Shown here: positions 48,733-57,372 of the stretch, piece after piece
How positions within the stretch are numbered: the first letter of the stretch is position 1
How the letters are laid out: every line of letters starts with the position of its first letter
Notes under the pieces: generated by a model
Databases searched by the model: none
Told to the model about the DNA's origin: nothing
Seen by the model: only the letters and a program-made list of their open reading frames with translations
Position numbers and translations under genes: made by a program
Assembly (NCBI RefSeq): GCF_036173125.1
Contig: NZ_CP108054.1
Location: 4,960,001 to 5,024,000, forward strand
DNA from: Streptomyces sp. NBC_00286
Lineage (GTDB): Bacteria > Actinomycetota > Actinomycetes > Streptomycetales > Streptomycetaceae
Reading direction: 5' to 3'
Length of the DNA stretch: 64,000 nucleotides

Positions 48733-49541
48733 GCACGGCGAGTACGGCGAGCGCGACGGATACAGATGCGAGTACGGGTACGGGGGCGGCGTCCGAGTGG
48801 TGCGTCGACCCGTACGCCGACGCCCTCCGCGACGGACGCGGTCCGCTCTTCCTGCGCCGTAACGACGGCTGGCTGCTCCCGCTCGAGGTCGAGCGGTGGT
48901 GCGCACGAGCCGACGCCGCCGATCTGTCGGCGCTGCGGCAGTGCGAAGGGGCCGTACTGGATGTGGGCTGCGGGCCCGGTCGGCTGGTCGCGGCCCTCGC
49001 CTTACAGGGCCGACCGGTCCTCGGGATAGACATCAGCGAGGCGGCCGTCAACCACACCGTGGAGCTCGGCGGACAGGCGCTGCGCCGCTCGGTGTTCGAC
49101 CCGTTGCCGGGGGAGGGCCGCTGGAACACGGCGCTGCTCATCGACGGCAACATCGGCATCGGCGGCGACCCGGACGCCCTGCTGCGCCGTATCGCCCAAC
49201 TCCTCGCCCCAGGCGGCCTGTTGATCGCCGAGACCGCGCCCGTGGACGTCGACGAGCAGGTCCAGGTGCACGTCACCGACGCCCAGGGCGCCGCCGGAAC
49301 CCCGTTCCCCTGGGCCCGGCTCGGCAGCCGCGCCCTCCTGAGGCGCGCCCGCCGGCTCGGCTGGCGTACGGACGGTACAGACAGTCAGTGGACGGCGGAC
49401 GGCCGCTGCTTCGTGGCCCTGCGCCGCGCCCGTACCGAACGGATCAACATCCACAGCGCCGACACCCCGAACAGCACCGCCGTCATCAGCAGCCAGCGCC
49501 CCAGGAACACATCGCCGGACGAGCCGGTGGACGCCTCGTAA
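48729..49541 (+). CDS. Class I SAM-dependent methyltransferase
   Basis: The 270-residue product has a Ser/Thr/Ala N-terminal tail, then FLRRNDGWLLPLEVERWCAR. The SAM motif I is AVLDVGCGPGRLVAALALQG near 75, followed by VLGIDISEAAVNHTVELGG and LAPGGLLIAETAPVDVDEQV. The last 50 residues overlap the convergent membrane-protein gene by about 157 bases and look unlike methyltransferases. Their presence may result from loss of an earlier stop. It is third in the coupled operon with the two glycosyltransferases. Confidence 0.88.
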   Translation: MSTASTASATDTDASTGTGAASEWCVDPYADALRDGRGPLFLRRNDGWLLPLEVERWCARADAADLSALRQCEGAVLDVGCGPGRLVAALALQGRPVLGIDISEAAVNHTVELGGQALRRSVFDPLPGEGRWNTALLIDGNIGIGGDPDALLRRIAQLLAPGGLLIAETAPVDVDEQVQVHVTDAQGAAGTPFPWARLGSRALLRRARRLGWRTDGTDSQWTADGRCFVALRRARTERINIHSADTPNSTAVISSQRPRNTSPDEPVDAS

Positions 49542-49900
49542 CGCCGCTCGACCCGCCCGCTGATCAGCGGAAACCACACCAGCAGCAGCAGTCCGGACAG
49601 GGCCGCCGGGACACGCACGAACATCAGCCACTCCCGGCGCCCGACCGCCCCGAGCACGGCCCGGACGAGCCGGTCGGCAGCGGCGTACAACGGCAGCAGC
49701 ACGAGATCGTGCAACAGCGCCGCCCCGACGATCCACATCAGCACGCCCCACCAGTCCCCCGCGAGCAGCTGTACGCCGGCATACGCGACGAGCGCGAACG
49801 AGCAGGCCAGCAGCAGGAGTTGGAGGGGACTCTCGCCGTACCAGCGCCGCCACCGGTTCCGTACGCTCGTCATTCGCCCGCTCGTCCTCCGTACGCGCAT
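49385..49900 (-). CDS. Small polytopic membrane protein, unknown function
   Basis: From an ATG at 49900 the product is 171 residues (an ATG at 49873 gives 162). Four membrane segments: LQLLLLACSFALVAYAGVQL, WWGVLMWIVGAALLHDLVLL, VRVPAALSGLLLLVWFPLIS and LGRWLLMTAVLFGVSALWML. The loop between the third and fourth carries RVERRYEASTGSSGDV. It is 23 bases after the molybdopterin oxidoreductase gene on the same strand and probably belongs to its operon. Its 3' end overlaps the methyltransferase gene. Confidence 0.8.
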   Translation of the reverse strand: MRVRRTSGRMTSVRNRWRRWYGESPLQLLLLACSFALVAYAGVQLLAGDWWGVLMWIVGAALLHDLVLLPLYAAADRLVRAVLGAVGRREWLMFVRVPAALSGLLLLVWFPLISGRVERRYEASTGSSGDVFLGRWLLMTAVLFGVSALWMLIRSVRARRRATKQRPSAVH

Positions 49901-49923
49901 CACAGGGCTCTTCATAGGGCTCC

Positions 49924-51177
49924 TCACAGGTCTCCGAACGTCAACCGGGACACCCACTTGGTGTTCAGCACTCCGGGTGCGGCGGGAACGATGATGCGCG
50001 CCGGGTAGCCGTGGTCGGGGGTCAGCGGCTCGCCGTTGACGTACAGGGCGAGCAGCGAGCGCGGGTCGCGGACCTGGTTGTCGCGCAGGGCGGCCCGCCG
50101 GAAGGAACCCGCACGCTGGAGCGACTCCACGAACAGATCGGGCTCCTGGCCGTGCTCGTACCCCGCCAACTCCGCCAGATCCCGCAGCCGTACGCCCCGC
50201 CACCACTGGTCGCCCGTCGACCAGCCCTCCACGCAGGCGATGGGCAACGCGGCGCTGTACAGCGGCAGTTCGTGCAGCTCCTCCCGGCTGAGCCGGACCG
50301 TACGACGCCCCTCGACGACGAGCCGCCATGCCTCGTCACTCGTCTCATCCGCCTTGATCCCCACCGCCGCAGCCGTCTTGTTGATCTGGAAGCCGCCGGG
50401 TCCCGAGCCGGGCTCCGGACCGCCGTGCGGCGCGAGAATCGCCGTCCGGCGCAGGGGGCCGTCGAAGTTCTGCCCCGCGGTCGTGGCGAACAGGAACAGC
50501 GAAGAGCCGCCGACGAGTTGGAGCGCGCCGCGCCGGGAGACGGTGGGCGGGTCGGACGTTGGCGCTTCGGGCCGGGGTTCGACCAACTCCCCTGCCTCTC
50601 CGCCTCGTTCGCGTCGGATATTGCGCAGGACCGTCGGCGTCTTCAGCGCCACGTGCGCTGCGAAGGCGGCGAAGAACACCCAGGCCCCGTAGAAGTGCAG
50701 GGGATAGAAGGAGCCGGGGAAGACGTAGTCGAGCTGGACGTTCAGCACGCCCGTCACGAACTCGAACAGCGCGCTTCCGACCAGTACGAGCAGCGAGAGC
50801 CGCTCCAGCGCGTGCCCGAGCGAGCGCGCGGGCGGCAGCTCGAACAGCTTCGGGATGACCGACCACAGCTTGGCGAGGAGTACGGGGATCAGGGCGATGC
50901 CGAGCGTGACGTGCGTGCCCTGGTTGAGGCGGTACAGCCAGGGCGGGTCGGTGGGCCAGGCGAAGAGGTAGAAGCCGAGGAGGCCCTTGTCCGGCGTCTT
51001 GTCGTTCACGGACGAGAGGTTCGGGTTGTACGCGGCGTACGACACGAGGCCCGTCACGAACAGGACGGTGATCCCGGCGAGCAGCACGACACCGAGCAGC
51101 GAGGTGAGCCGAGGGCCACGCAGAGGGCTGCGCCAGAAGGCGGGGGAGGTGGGGGAGATGGGGAGCCGTTCGCTCAT
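49924..51177 (-). CDS. Membrane molybdopterin-dependent oxidoreductase
   Basis: From the ATG at 51177 the product is 417 residues. The N-terminal half has about five membrane helices with conserved His (GTHVTLGIALIPVLLAKLWS, PLHFYGAWVFFAAFAAHVAL), like a cytochrome-b-type unit. A twin-arginine-like VSRRGALQLVG near 215 marks the border to a sulfite-oxidase-type Moco domain. LPIACVEGWSTGDQWWRGVR carries the likely Mo-ligating Cys. GYPARIIVPAAPGVLNTKWV closes the fold. It should act at the outer membrane face. Substrate unknown. Confidence 0.9.
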   Translation of the reverse strand: MSERLPISPTSPAFWRSPLRGPRLTSLLGVVLLAGITVLFVTGLVSYAAYNPNLSSVNDKTPDKGLLGFYLFAWPTDPPWLYRLNQGTHVTLGIALIPVLLAKLWSVIPKLFELPPARSLGHALERLSLLVLVGSALFEFVTGVLNVQLDYVFPGSFYPLHFYGAWVFFAAFAAHVALKTPTVLRNIRRERGGEAGELVEPRPEAPTSDPPTVSRRGALQLVGGSSLFLFATTAGQNFDGPLRRTAILAPHGGPEPGSGPGGFQINKTAAAVGIKADETSDEAWRLVVEGRRTVRLSREELHELPLYSAALPIACVEGWSTGDQWWRGVRLRDLAELAGYEHGQEPDLFVESLQRAGSFRRAALRDNQVRDPRSLLALYVNGEPLTPDHGYPARIIVPAAPGVLNTKWVSRLTFGDL

Positions 51178-51291
51178 GCCCCGACCGTAGGCCGGTACGG
51201 GCGGGCCGAGGGCGGCTCGACTCATGACGAAAGGCTGACGTTCGTGCTGGCCGGGACGCCGAGGCGTGGCCCCGGCCCTAGCGTTTCCGCT

Positions 51292-52935
51292 GTGAACCGT
51301 GACCTTCTCCGGGACCTCGGCCAAAAGCGGAACCAGGACGACGACCGGCACCGAGACGACTGCGACGGTCGCGGCGGCCGCGACGGTCGCGGCGGCCGCC
51401 GCCCTGAGGACCGTACCGGCCGTCCTGACGACCGTGCCGGCCTGCCTGACGACCGTACCGGCGTGCCCGACGACCTCGGCCGGGACATCGGCCTGGAAAC
51501 CGGCCAGGATGTCGGGCAGTCCGTCGACTCAGGCAACGGGCAGGACGCCGGCCGCGGCTCCCGCGGCTCCCGTGCCGCCCGCCGAGGCCTTCGTCCTGAC
51601 CTGTACGCCGCCGGAACCGCCGTCCTCCTCTTCGCCACAGCCGCCGTCGTCGGCCACATCCTCGAGAACACCTACGGCAACCTTCACCTCGCCTGGGCGC
51701 CGCTGTACGCCTGGTGGTCACCGCAGGTGGGACCCGGCACTCCGGCCGCGATCACGGTGGCCGTGGCGGTGATCGCGTACGGCCCCTCACTCGCGGCCCG
51801 CCTGCCATGGCGAGCGCTGGTCCCGCTGACCTGGTTCGTGGCCATGGCCTGGACGTGGTCGCTCGCCCTGATCGACGGCTGGTACTACGGCATCGAGCGG
51901 CGCCTCACCACCCGCTACGAGTACCTGACCGTCATCGACCGCTTCGACAACATCGGCGCGACCCTGCGCGGCTTCACCCAGCACATCCTGCTCGACTCCC
52001 TCGACCACTGGCCCCCGCACATCGCCGGCCACCCACCGGCCGCGACCCTCACCTTCGTCTGGCTGGACCGGATCGGCCTCGGGGGCGGAGGCTGGGCGGG
52101 CGTCTTCTGCATCACGGTCGGCGCTTCGGCCGCCGCGGCGGTACTCATCGCCGTTCGTTCCCTCGCCGACGAAACGCTGGCCCGCCGGGCCGCGCCGTTC
52201 GTCGCCCTGGCCCCCGCGGCGATCTGGGTCGGGGCCTCGGCGGACGGCTACTTCGCGGGGGTGACGGCATGGGCGGTGGCGCTGCTGGCACTGGCGGCGA
52301 CGGGTGGCCGCAGGGTTCCGGCCTTCACGTACGGCTTCGGCTCCGGCCTGCTACTGGGCTTCACCGTCTATCTCTCCTACGGCCTGACCCTGTTCGCGAT
52401 CATCGCCGCAGCCGTGCTCCTGCTGACCTGGCGCCGGTGGCCACCCACGCTCCTCCTCCCCCTGCTGGCGGGCGCGGCCGTAGCCCCCGTCGCCTTCACC
52501 CTCGCGGGCTTCAACTGGTGGGAGGCGTACCACCTGTTGGTCGAGCGCTACTACCAGGGCGCGGCTTCCATCCGCCCGTACTGGTACTTCGTGTGGGCCA
52601 ACCTCGCCTGCACGGTGCTGCTCGTGGGGCTGGCGGGAGTGACGGGCCTGCGCCGCACGCTGGCCACCGTCCCGTCCGCTTTCCGCCGGCTCCGCACCGG
52701 CACCGTGACCTCCACCGACCGTCTCCTCGGCCTGGTCCTCGCCGGTTTCCTCATGGTCCTGGTCGCCGACCTCTCCGGCATGAGCAAGGCGGAGACGGAA
52801 CGCATCTGGCTCCCCTTCGCCTTCTGGCTCCTGCCCGCGACGGCGCTGCTGCCGCGGGGCGGACAGCGGGCGTGGCTGGCCGCCCAGGTGACGGTGGCGC
52901 TTACGGTCAACCATCTGTTCCACACGGGGTGGTGA
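51292..52935 (+). CDS. Polytopic membrane protein, possible GT-C-type glycosyltransferase
   Basis: The GTG at 51292 gives 547 residues. The first 105 are hydrophilic and contain three 7-residue repeats (PDDRTG type). About 11 membrane segments follow. The loop after the second helix has YEYLTVIDRFDNIGATLRGF and then HPPAATLTFVWLDRIGLGGG. The HPP motif in that place is typical of GT-C proteins that use lipid-linked sugars. Its position beside two glycosyltransferases and a methyltransferase supports a role in envelope glycans, but the fold is inferred. Confidence 0.75.
   Translation: MNRDLLRDLGQKRNQDDDRHRDDCDGRGGRDGRGGRRPEDRTGRPDDRAGLPDDRTGVPDDLGRDIGLETGQDVGQSVDSGNGQDAGRGSRGSRAARRGLRPDLYAAGTAVLLFATAAVVGHILENTYGNLHLAWAPLYAWWSPQVGPGTPAAITVAVAVIAYGPSLAARLPWRALVPLTWFVAMAWTWSLALIDGWYYGIERRLTTRYEYLTVIDRFDNIGATLRGFTQHILLDSLDHWPPHIAGHPPAATLTFVWLDRIGLGGGGWAGVFCITVGASAAAAVLIAVRSLADETLARRAAPFVALAPAAIWVGASADGYFAGVTAWAVALLALAATGGRRVPAFTYGFGSGLLLGFTVYLSYGLTLFAIIAAAVLLLTWRRWPPTLLLPLLAGAAVAPVAFTLAGFNWWEAYHLLVERYYQGAASIRPYWYFVWANLACTVLLVGLAGVTGLRRTLATVPSAFRRLRTGTVTSTDRLLGLVLAGFLMVLVADLSGMSKAETERIWLPFAFWLLPATALLPRGGQRAWLAAQVTVALTVNHLFHTGW
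51409..51471 (+). repeat. 21-bp tandem repeat, three copies, in cytoplasmic tail
   Basis: Units of the form GACCGTACCGGCCGTCCTGA plus C encode DRTGRPD, DRAGLPD and DRTGVPD in the hydrophilic N-terminus. Confidence 0.9.
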
Positions 52936-53149
52936 GCGCGGAGGGTTTCTTCTCGCGTACGTGAAACCTCAGGTTCTCCTCAGCACTTACGAGAATGCTT
53001 TGCCCCAGCTCAACGCACTGTCATGATCGCAACAGTTGTGAGCGAGTAGTCGGCCGCATCCAGCTCAGCCCAAGGAGGGCGACCTCATAAGTACAACTCG
53101 ACGCTCTACACGCCCCGACGCGCTGGCTGGACCGTGCGGGAGAAGTGAC

Positions 53150-53671
53150 GTGTCCCGGCGAACCCTTGCCGGCCTGAGCTTTGCGGCCGCGCTCATCTCT
53201 CTGACGGCTTGCTCGGCGGAGGACTCCGCGGCGAAGCCCGAGCAGCCGACCCAGTCGTCCAGGCCCAGCCCGGACGCAGCCATCGAGACCCCATCCGTCG
53301 ACTCTGCGCAACCCTCGGTGGATCAGCCTCCGGAGCTGGACGGGACCGAGACTGTTGCTGCCGAGCAGGGTGTGACGTACGGCAGTCGCAGTATCGAGTT
53401 CGACAAGGGGAAGAAAGGCGACGCGCTGATCATCGCGGTGCGGTGTCAGGGCAAGGGGACGATCGACGTCACCGTGCGCCCCGCTGAGGTTTTGTTTCCG
53501 CTGCACTGCCTCGACGACGAGGTGAGCACCGCCTACAACCAGGTCGGCGTCTCCGGAGTCGAGAACGAGGGCACCGTCTCCGTCGAAGCACCCTCGACCG
53601 TGCGCTGGTCCATGACCATCGGCCGAGGTGAACCCGCGGCCGAGGACGACCCTGCTCCGGACGACGTCTGA
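53150..53671 (+). CDS. Secreted lipoprotein, unknown function
   Basis: A GTG start gives 173 residues. The signal ends in a lipobox ISLTACSAED with Cys near 21, so the product should be lipid-anchored outside. A Pro/Ser-rich spacer (about 25-60) precedes a small beta-type domain (SRSIEFDKGKKGDALIIAVR, KGTIDVTVRPAEVLFPLHCL, VSVEAPSTVRWSMTIGRGEP) with two Cys. No known family was recognised. It is not in an obvious operon. Confidence 0.75.
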   Translation: MSRRTLAGLSFAAALISLTACSAEDSAAKPEQPTQSSRPSPDAAIETPSVDSAQPSVDQPPELDGTETVAAEQGVTYGSRSIEFDKGKKGDALIIAVRCQGKGTIDVTVRPAEVLFPLHCLDDEVSTAYNQVGVSGVENEGTVSVEAPSTVRWSMTIGRGEPAAEDDPAPDDV

Positions 53672-53881
53672 ACAAGGACGCACCTGGGCGTGCTCGATGC
53701 CTGTCGGGAGGGGTCCCGTAGGGGCGGCCTACCGTGCTCGTCGGCGTCGACGACGAAGGTGGGCGGGCGATGGTGGGCTTCTCGGTGGCCGTCAAGCGTG
53801 GCTTTACCAAGGCCTTCGACTTGCCCGCCCCGCCCCCCCGGTGTGCTCTGGAGGCAGGGGCGAGGAGAGAGGAGTGGGGTC

Positions 53882-54274
53882 ATGGCTCATGCAGCGCCAC
53901 GTGCCGCTCGGTGGTACGGGAGTCCCGCGCGGGTCGCAACCAAGCTCACCGCCCCCGTGCTCGGAGGGATCGTCTTCGGTCTGTGGGCCGCCGCCATCGG
54001 GCGGGACGCGGGGCCGATCACCGGCTGGAACGTCCTGCTGGGCGTCGTGGCCGCGGTCGCCTTCGTGGTCGCGTACCTCGGGCTGCGCCTGCTCGGTACG
54101 CATCTGCCCCGCGAGCTGCGTGCCGCCGCGTGGGCGGGCTTCGGCGGTGCCGCGGTCGGGTTCCTGCACGGCCTCACCGGCTCGAGCGTCCTGAGGTCGG
54201 CGGCCGTGGCGTTCGCGGTGGCGGCGGGCGTCTTCGCGGTCGTGTTCTACCGCTTCTACACAACGGAGGACTGA
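53882..54274 (+). CDS. Small membrane protein, unknown function
   Basis: The ATG at 53882 gives 130 residues with about four membrane segments: LTAPVLGGIVFGLWAAAIGR, NVLLGVVAAVAFVVAYLGLR, AAWAGFGGAAVGFLHGLTGS and AAVAFAVAAGVFAVVFYRFY. It resembles many small actinomycete membrane proteins. No motif points to a function. The preceding 200 bases contain no supported gene. Confidence 0.7.
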   Translation: MAHAAPRAARWYGSPARVATKLTAPVLGGIVFGLWAAAIGRDAGPITGWNVLLGVVAAVAFVVAYLGLRLLGTHLPRELRAAAWAGFGGAAVGFLHGLTGSSVLRSAAVAFAVAAGVFAVVFYRFYTTED

Positions 54275-54446
54275 CGGAGGACTGACGTCCGCGCGGCGGA
54301 GGACTTAGGCCTCCGGGGCGACCGCGGGACTAGGACAAAAAGCCCAGGACGAATCCAGTGCCGAAATCTACGATGAGTTTGCTGCCCGGTGGGGGTCTAC
54401 ATCTCAACGACAGCTCAGCACTCGTAGAGGACTGGATGGGGCGGAC

Positions 54447-55475
54447 ATGAAAAGCGACCACCTAGCCGGAGGGCCGGCCATCGAGACCGCCGGCCTGGTG
54501 AAGACCTTCGGCGACAACCGCGCCGTGGACGGCGTAGACCTGCGCATCGAGCGGGGCACGGTGTATGGCCTGCTCGGTCCGAACGGCGCGGGCAAGACGA
54601 CCACGGTGCGGATGCTGGCGACCCTGCTCCGCCCCGACGGCGGCGAGGCCCACGTCTTCGGCCACGACGTCGTACGGGAGGCCGACGCGGTCCGCAGCCG
54701 GGTCAGCCTCACCGGACAGTACGCCTCCGTCGACGAGGACCTCACCGGCACCGAGAACCTCGTACTCCTGGGCCGTCTGACGGGGCACAGCAAGAAGGCC
54801 TCGTACGACCGCGCGGCCCAACTCCTCGCCGCATTCGGCCTTTCCGACGCGGCGGGCCGCCAGGTGAAGAACTACTCCGGCGGCATGCGGCGCCGTATCG
54901 ACATCGCCGCGTCGATCCTCAACACCCCGGACCTGCTGTTCCTGGACGAGCCGACGACGGGCCTGGACCCGCGCAGCCGCAACCAGGTCTGGGAGATCGT
55001 ACGAGCGGTCGTCGCTCAAGGCACGACGGTCCTCCTCACGACCCAGTACCTCGACGAGGCCGACCAGCTCGCGTCCCGGATCGCCGTCATCGACAAGGGC
55101 AAGGTCATCGCCGAGGGCACCAAGGGCGAGCTGAAGGCCTCGGTCGGCGCCGGTGCCGTACACGTACGGTTGCGGGACGCGGACAAGCGCCCCGACGCCG
55201 AGCTCCTGCTCAGGCAGGCCCTCGACGCGGACGTACAACTGGAACCCGATCCGGTGGCCCTGACCGCCCGGGTCGGCGGCAACGGCGACATGAACGGCTG
55301 CGGGCCCTCCGAAAAGGCCTCCCGCGCCCTCGCCGAACTCGCCCGCGCGGGCATCATCGTCGACAACTTCTCGCTGGGACAGCCGAGCCTGGACGAGGTG
55401 TTCCTGGCCCTCACCGGCAGCCCGACCGACCACGACCGGACGACCGAGGCACAGACCAAGGAGGCCACGGCATGA
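54447..55475 (+). CDS. ABC transporter ATPase, DrrA type
   Basis: The 342-residue ATPase has Walker [21 protein letters not shown] near 45, the Q-loop in [16 protein letters not shown], signature [18 protein letters not shown], Walker [17 protein letters not shown] and the H-region [12 protein letters not shown]. The C-terminal 90 residues form the DrrA-type extra domain. It matches daunorubicin-resistance ATPases and overlaps the permease gene by ATGA. Together they should export a drug-like or lipid compound. Confidence 0.95.
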   Translation: MKSDHLAGGPAIETAGLVKTFGDNRAVDGVDLRIERGTVYGLLGPNGAGKTTTVRMLATLLRPDGGEAHVFGHDVVREADAVRSRVSLTGQYASVDEDLTGTENLVLLGRLTGHSKKASYDRAAQLLAAFGLSDAAGRQVKNYSGGMRRRIDIAASILNTPDLLFLDEPTTGLDPRSRNQVWEIVRAVVAQGTTVLLTTQYLDEADQLASRIAVIDKGKVIAEGTKGELKASVGAGAVHVRLRDADKRPDAELLLRQALDADVQLEPDPVALTARVGGNGDMNGCGPSEKASRALAELARAGIIVDNFSLGQPSLDEVFLALTGSPTDHDRTTEAQTKEATA

Positions 55476-56323
55476 GCACCGCGACCCAGACCACCGAGAG
55501 CACGGAACTCGCCCCGGTCCGCACCGAAAGCCTGGCCGAATTGCTCGTCGCCAAGGAGCGGCCGCCGCGGCCGAACGCGCTGCAGACCTCGCTGACCTTC
55601 GGCTGGCGGGCGATGCTCAAGATCAAGCACGTACCGGAGCAGCTGTTCGATGTGACGGCGTTCCCGATCATGATGATCCTGATGTACACGTACCTGTTCG
55701 GCGGCGCCCTGGCCGGCTCACCCAGCGAGTACATCCAGTATCTGCTGCCCGGCATCCTCGTGATGTCCGTGTCCATGATCACGATGTATACGGGCCTCGC
55801 GATCAACATCGACATCGAGAAGGGCGTCTTCGACCGCTTCCGTTCCCTGCCGATCTGGCGGCCGTCGACGATGGTCGGCTATCTGCTCGGTGACGCCTTG
55901 CGCTACACGCTCGCGTCGATCGTGATGCTGACGGTCGGCCTGATCATGGGCTTCCGCCCGGACGGCGGCTTCACCGGCGTCGTGGCGGGCGTGGTGCTGC
56001 TGATCATCTTCTGCTTCGCCTTCTCGTGGGTGTGGACGATGGTCGGTCTGCTGATGCGCACGGAGAAGGGCGTGATGAGCGTCAGCATGATGGTGCTGTT
56101 CCCGCTGACGTTCCTCAGCGACATCTTCGTCAAGCCCGAGACGATGCCCGGCTGGCTGCAGGCCTTCGTCAACAACAACCCGATCACCCACGTCGCCTCC
56201 GCGGTCCGCGATCTGATGGCCGGCTCCTGGCCGACCGAGGAGATCGCGTGGACGCTGGGCTGGTCGGCGGTGTTCGTGGCGGTGCTGGGGCCGGTGACGA
56301 TGCGGCTGTACAACCGCAAGTAG
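55472..56323 (+). CDS. ABC-2-type permease, DrrB family
   Basis: This 283-residue protein has six membrane segments ([91 protein letters not shown] and a C-terminal one). The ABC-2 signature [20 protein letters not shown] and [18 protein letters not shown] are present. Start and stop coupling with the DrrA-type gene marks a two-gene exporter operon. A strong terminator follows. Confidence 0.95.
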   Translation: MSTATQTTESTELAPVRTESLAELLVAKERPPRPNALQTSLTFGWRAMLKIKHVPEQLFDVTAFPIMMILMYTYLFGGALAGSPSEYIQYLLPGILVMSVSMITMYTGLAINIDIEKGVFDRFRSLPIWRPSTMVGYLLGDALRYTLASIVMLTVGLIMGFRPDGGFTGVVAGVVLLIIFCFAFSWVWTMVGLLMRTEKGVMSVSMMVLFPLTFLSDIFVKPETMPGWLQAFVNNNPITHVASAVRDLMAGSWPTEEIAWTLGWSAVFVAVLGPVTMRLYNRK

Positions 56324-56388
56324 TTCCCAGACAGGTCCTGGGGGGACGGCGTCCCCCGGAAGAACGCAATCCGCGTCCGGATGCAGTC

Positions 56389-56438
56389 ACCCCGGTCGTG
56401 CCCCGATGAATTCGGGGCACGACCGGGGTTCTTTCTTG
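56389..56438 (+). terminator. Strong hairpin terminator after drrAB-type operon
   Basis: ACCCCGGTCGTGCCCCGA and TCGGGGCACGACCGGGGT form a perfect 18-bp stem around TGAAT, followed by TTCTTTCTT. It is a rare factor-independent terminator with a T-rich tail for this GC level. Confidence 0.93.
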
Positions 56439-56442
56439 AGCT

Positions 56443-57372
56443 GTGCACAGAGTCGGTGTTGGGAAACTCGCTGGTCGGAATGTCGGTGTCCGGAAAGTCC
56501 TCTCGGCGGTACTGATCGTCCTCGGCTGTCTTCTCGTGCCGCTCGGCGGGCTCTCGGTGTGGGCGAAGTACGAGATCGGCGACACCCGGCGGTACGTCGC
56601 CACGATGGGGCCGCTCGCCACCGGCCCCGAGGTGCGCGGGGCGGTCGCGGACACCCTCACCCACGGGATCATGACCAAGGTCGAGGCAGGGCGACTCGAC
56701 GGCGAGCTCCGGCAGTTCGTACGCGAGGCGGCGCGGTCCTTCACCAGTACGCCCGCCTTCCGCACCGCCTGGGACACCGCGAACCGGGCCGCCCACGACG
56801 CCGTCCTACGGGCCCTGCGCGGCGAGCGCGACGACGCGGTCACGCTCGACCTCGCGCCCGTCACACAGCAGCTCAGGGACCGGCTGGCCGAGGACCGGGT
56901 GCCGCTGGCGCACCGTATCCCCGTGACGCACACCGAGATCACGGTGCTCGAGGGCCGGGAAGTGGCCGCGCTCCGGAAGGGTTTCCGCATGCTGGAGTTC
57001 GCGAGTTTCTGGCTCCCGGTCGCGGCGCTGGCGCTGGCCGTCGGCGGCATCCTCCTCGCGGTACGCCGCCGCCGCGCGATCATCGCGACGGCCCTGGGCG
57101 CGGCGCTGGGCGCGGCCCTCCTCGCCCTGGCCACGGCGGTGGTCCGCGCCCTGACGCTCGCCGACCTGCCGCCGCACGTCTCCCGCGCCGCGGCGGCCGC
57201 GGTCTACGACGCCCTCACGTCCACCCTCCGCACGGCGACGTGGACGATCCTCGCCCTCGGCCTCACGGTGGCCGCGACGGCCTGGCTCACGGGCCGTGTC
57301 GCGCGACATCGCGCACGATCCGCAGAGCCTCCTCCAGCTCGGGCACGGGAAGAGAGGCGAGCCCGAGCCTGA
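56443..57372 (+). CDS. Membrane protein, unknown function
   Basis: A GTG start at 56443 (or GTG 56488) gives about 309 residues. One membrane helix at the start (VLSAVLIVLGCLLVPLGGLS) precedes an outside domain of about 150 residues (DTRRYVATMGPLATGPEVRG, AVADTLTHGIMTKVEAG). Three more helices follow (FWLPVAALALAVGGILLAV, ALGAALGAALLALATAVVRA, WTILALGLTVAATAWLTG). Streptomyces encodes many proteins of this layout with unknown roles. Its 3' end overlaps the convergent MocR gene by 86 bases. Confidence 0.75.
   Translation: MHRVGVGKLAGRNVGVRKVLSAVLIVLGCLLVPLGGLSVWAKYEIGDTRRYVATMGPLATGPEVRGAVADTLTHGIMTKVEAGRLDGELRQFVREAARSFTSTPAFRTAWDTANRAAHDAVLRALRGERDDAVTLDLAPVTQQLRDRLAEDRVPLAHRIPVTHTEITVLEGREVAALRKGFRMLEFASFWLPVAALALAVGGILLAVRRRRAIIATALGAALGAALLALATAVVRALTLADLPPHVSRAAAAAVYDALTSTLRTATWTILALGLTVAATAWLTGRVARHRARSAEPPPARAREERRARA

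Noticed and set aside
50011..51291. Upstream part of the plus-strand frame leading into the large membrane protein
   Set aside because: It is antisense to the molybdopterin oxidoreductase and has no family text. The GTG at 51292 starts where the hydrophilic tail begins.
53734..54285. Alternative frame over the small membrane protein
   Set aside because: It shifts into Arg-rich text in the region where the other frame encodes clear membrane helices. A short start segment (MVGFSVAVKRGFTKAFDL) looks gene-like but matches no family I can name.
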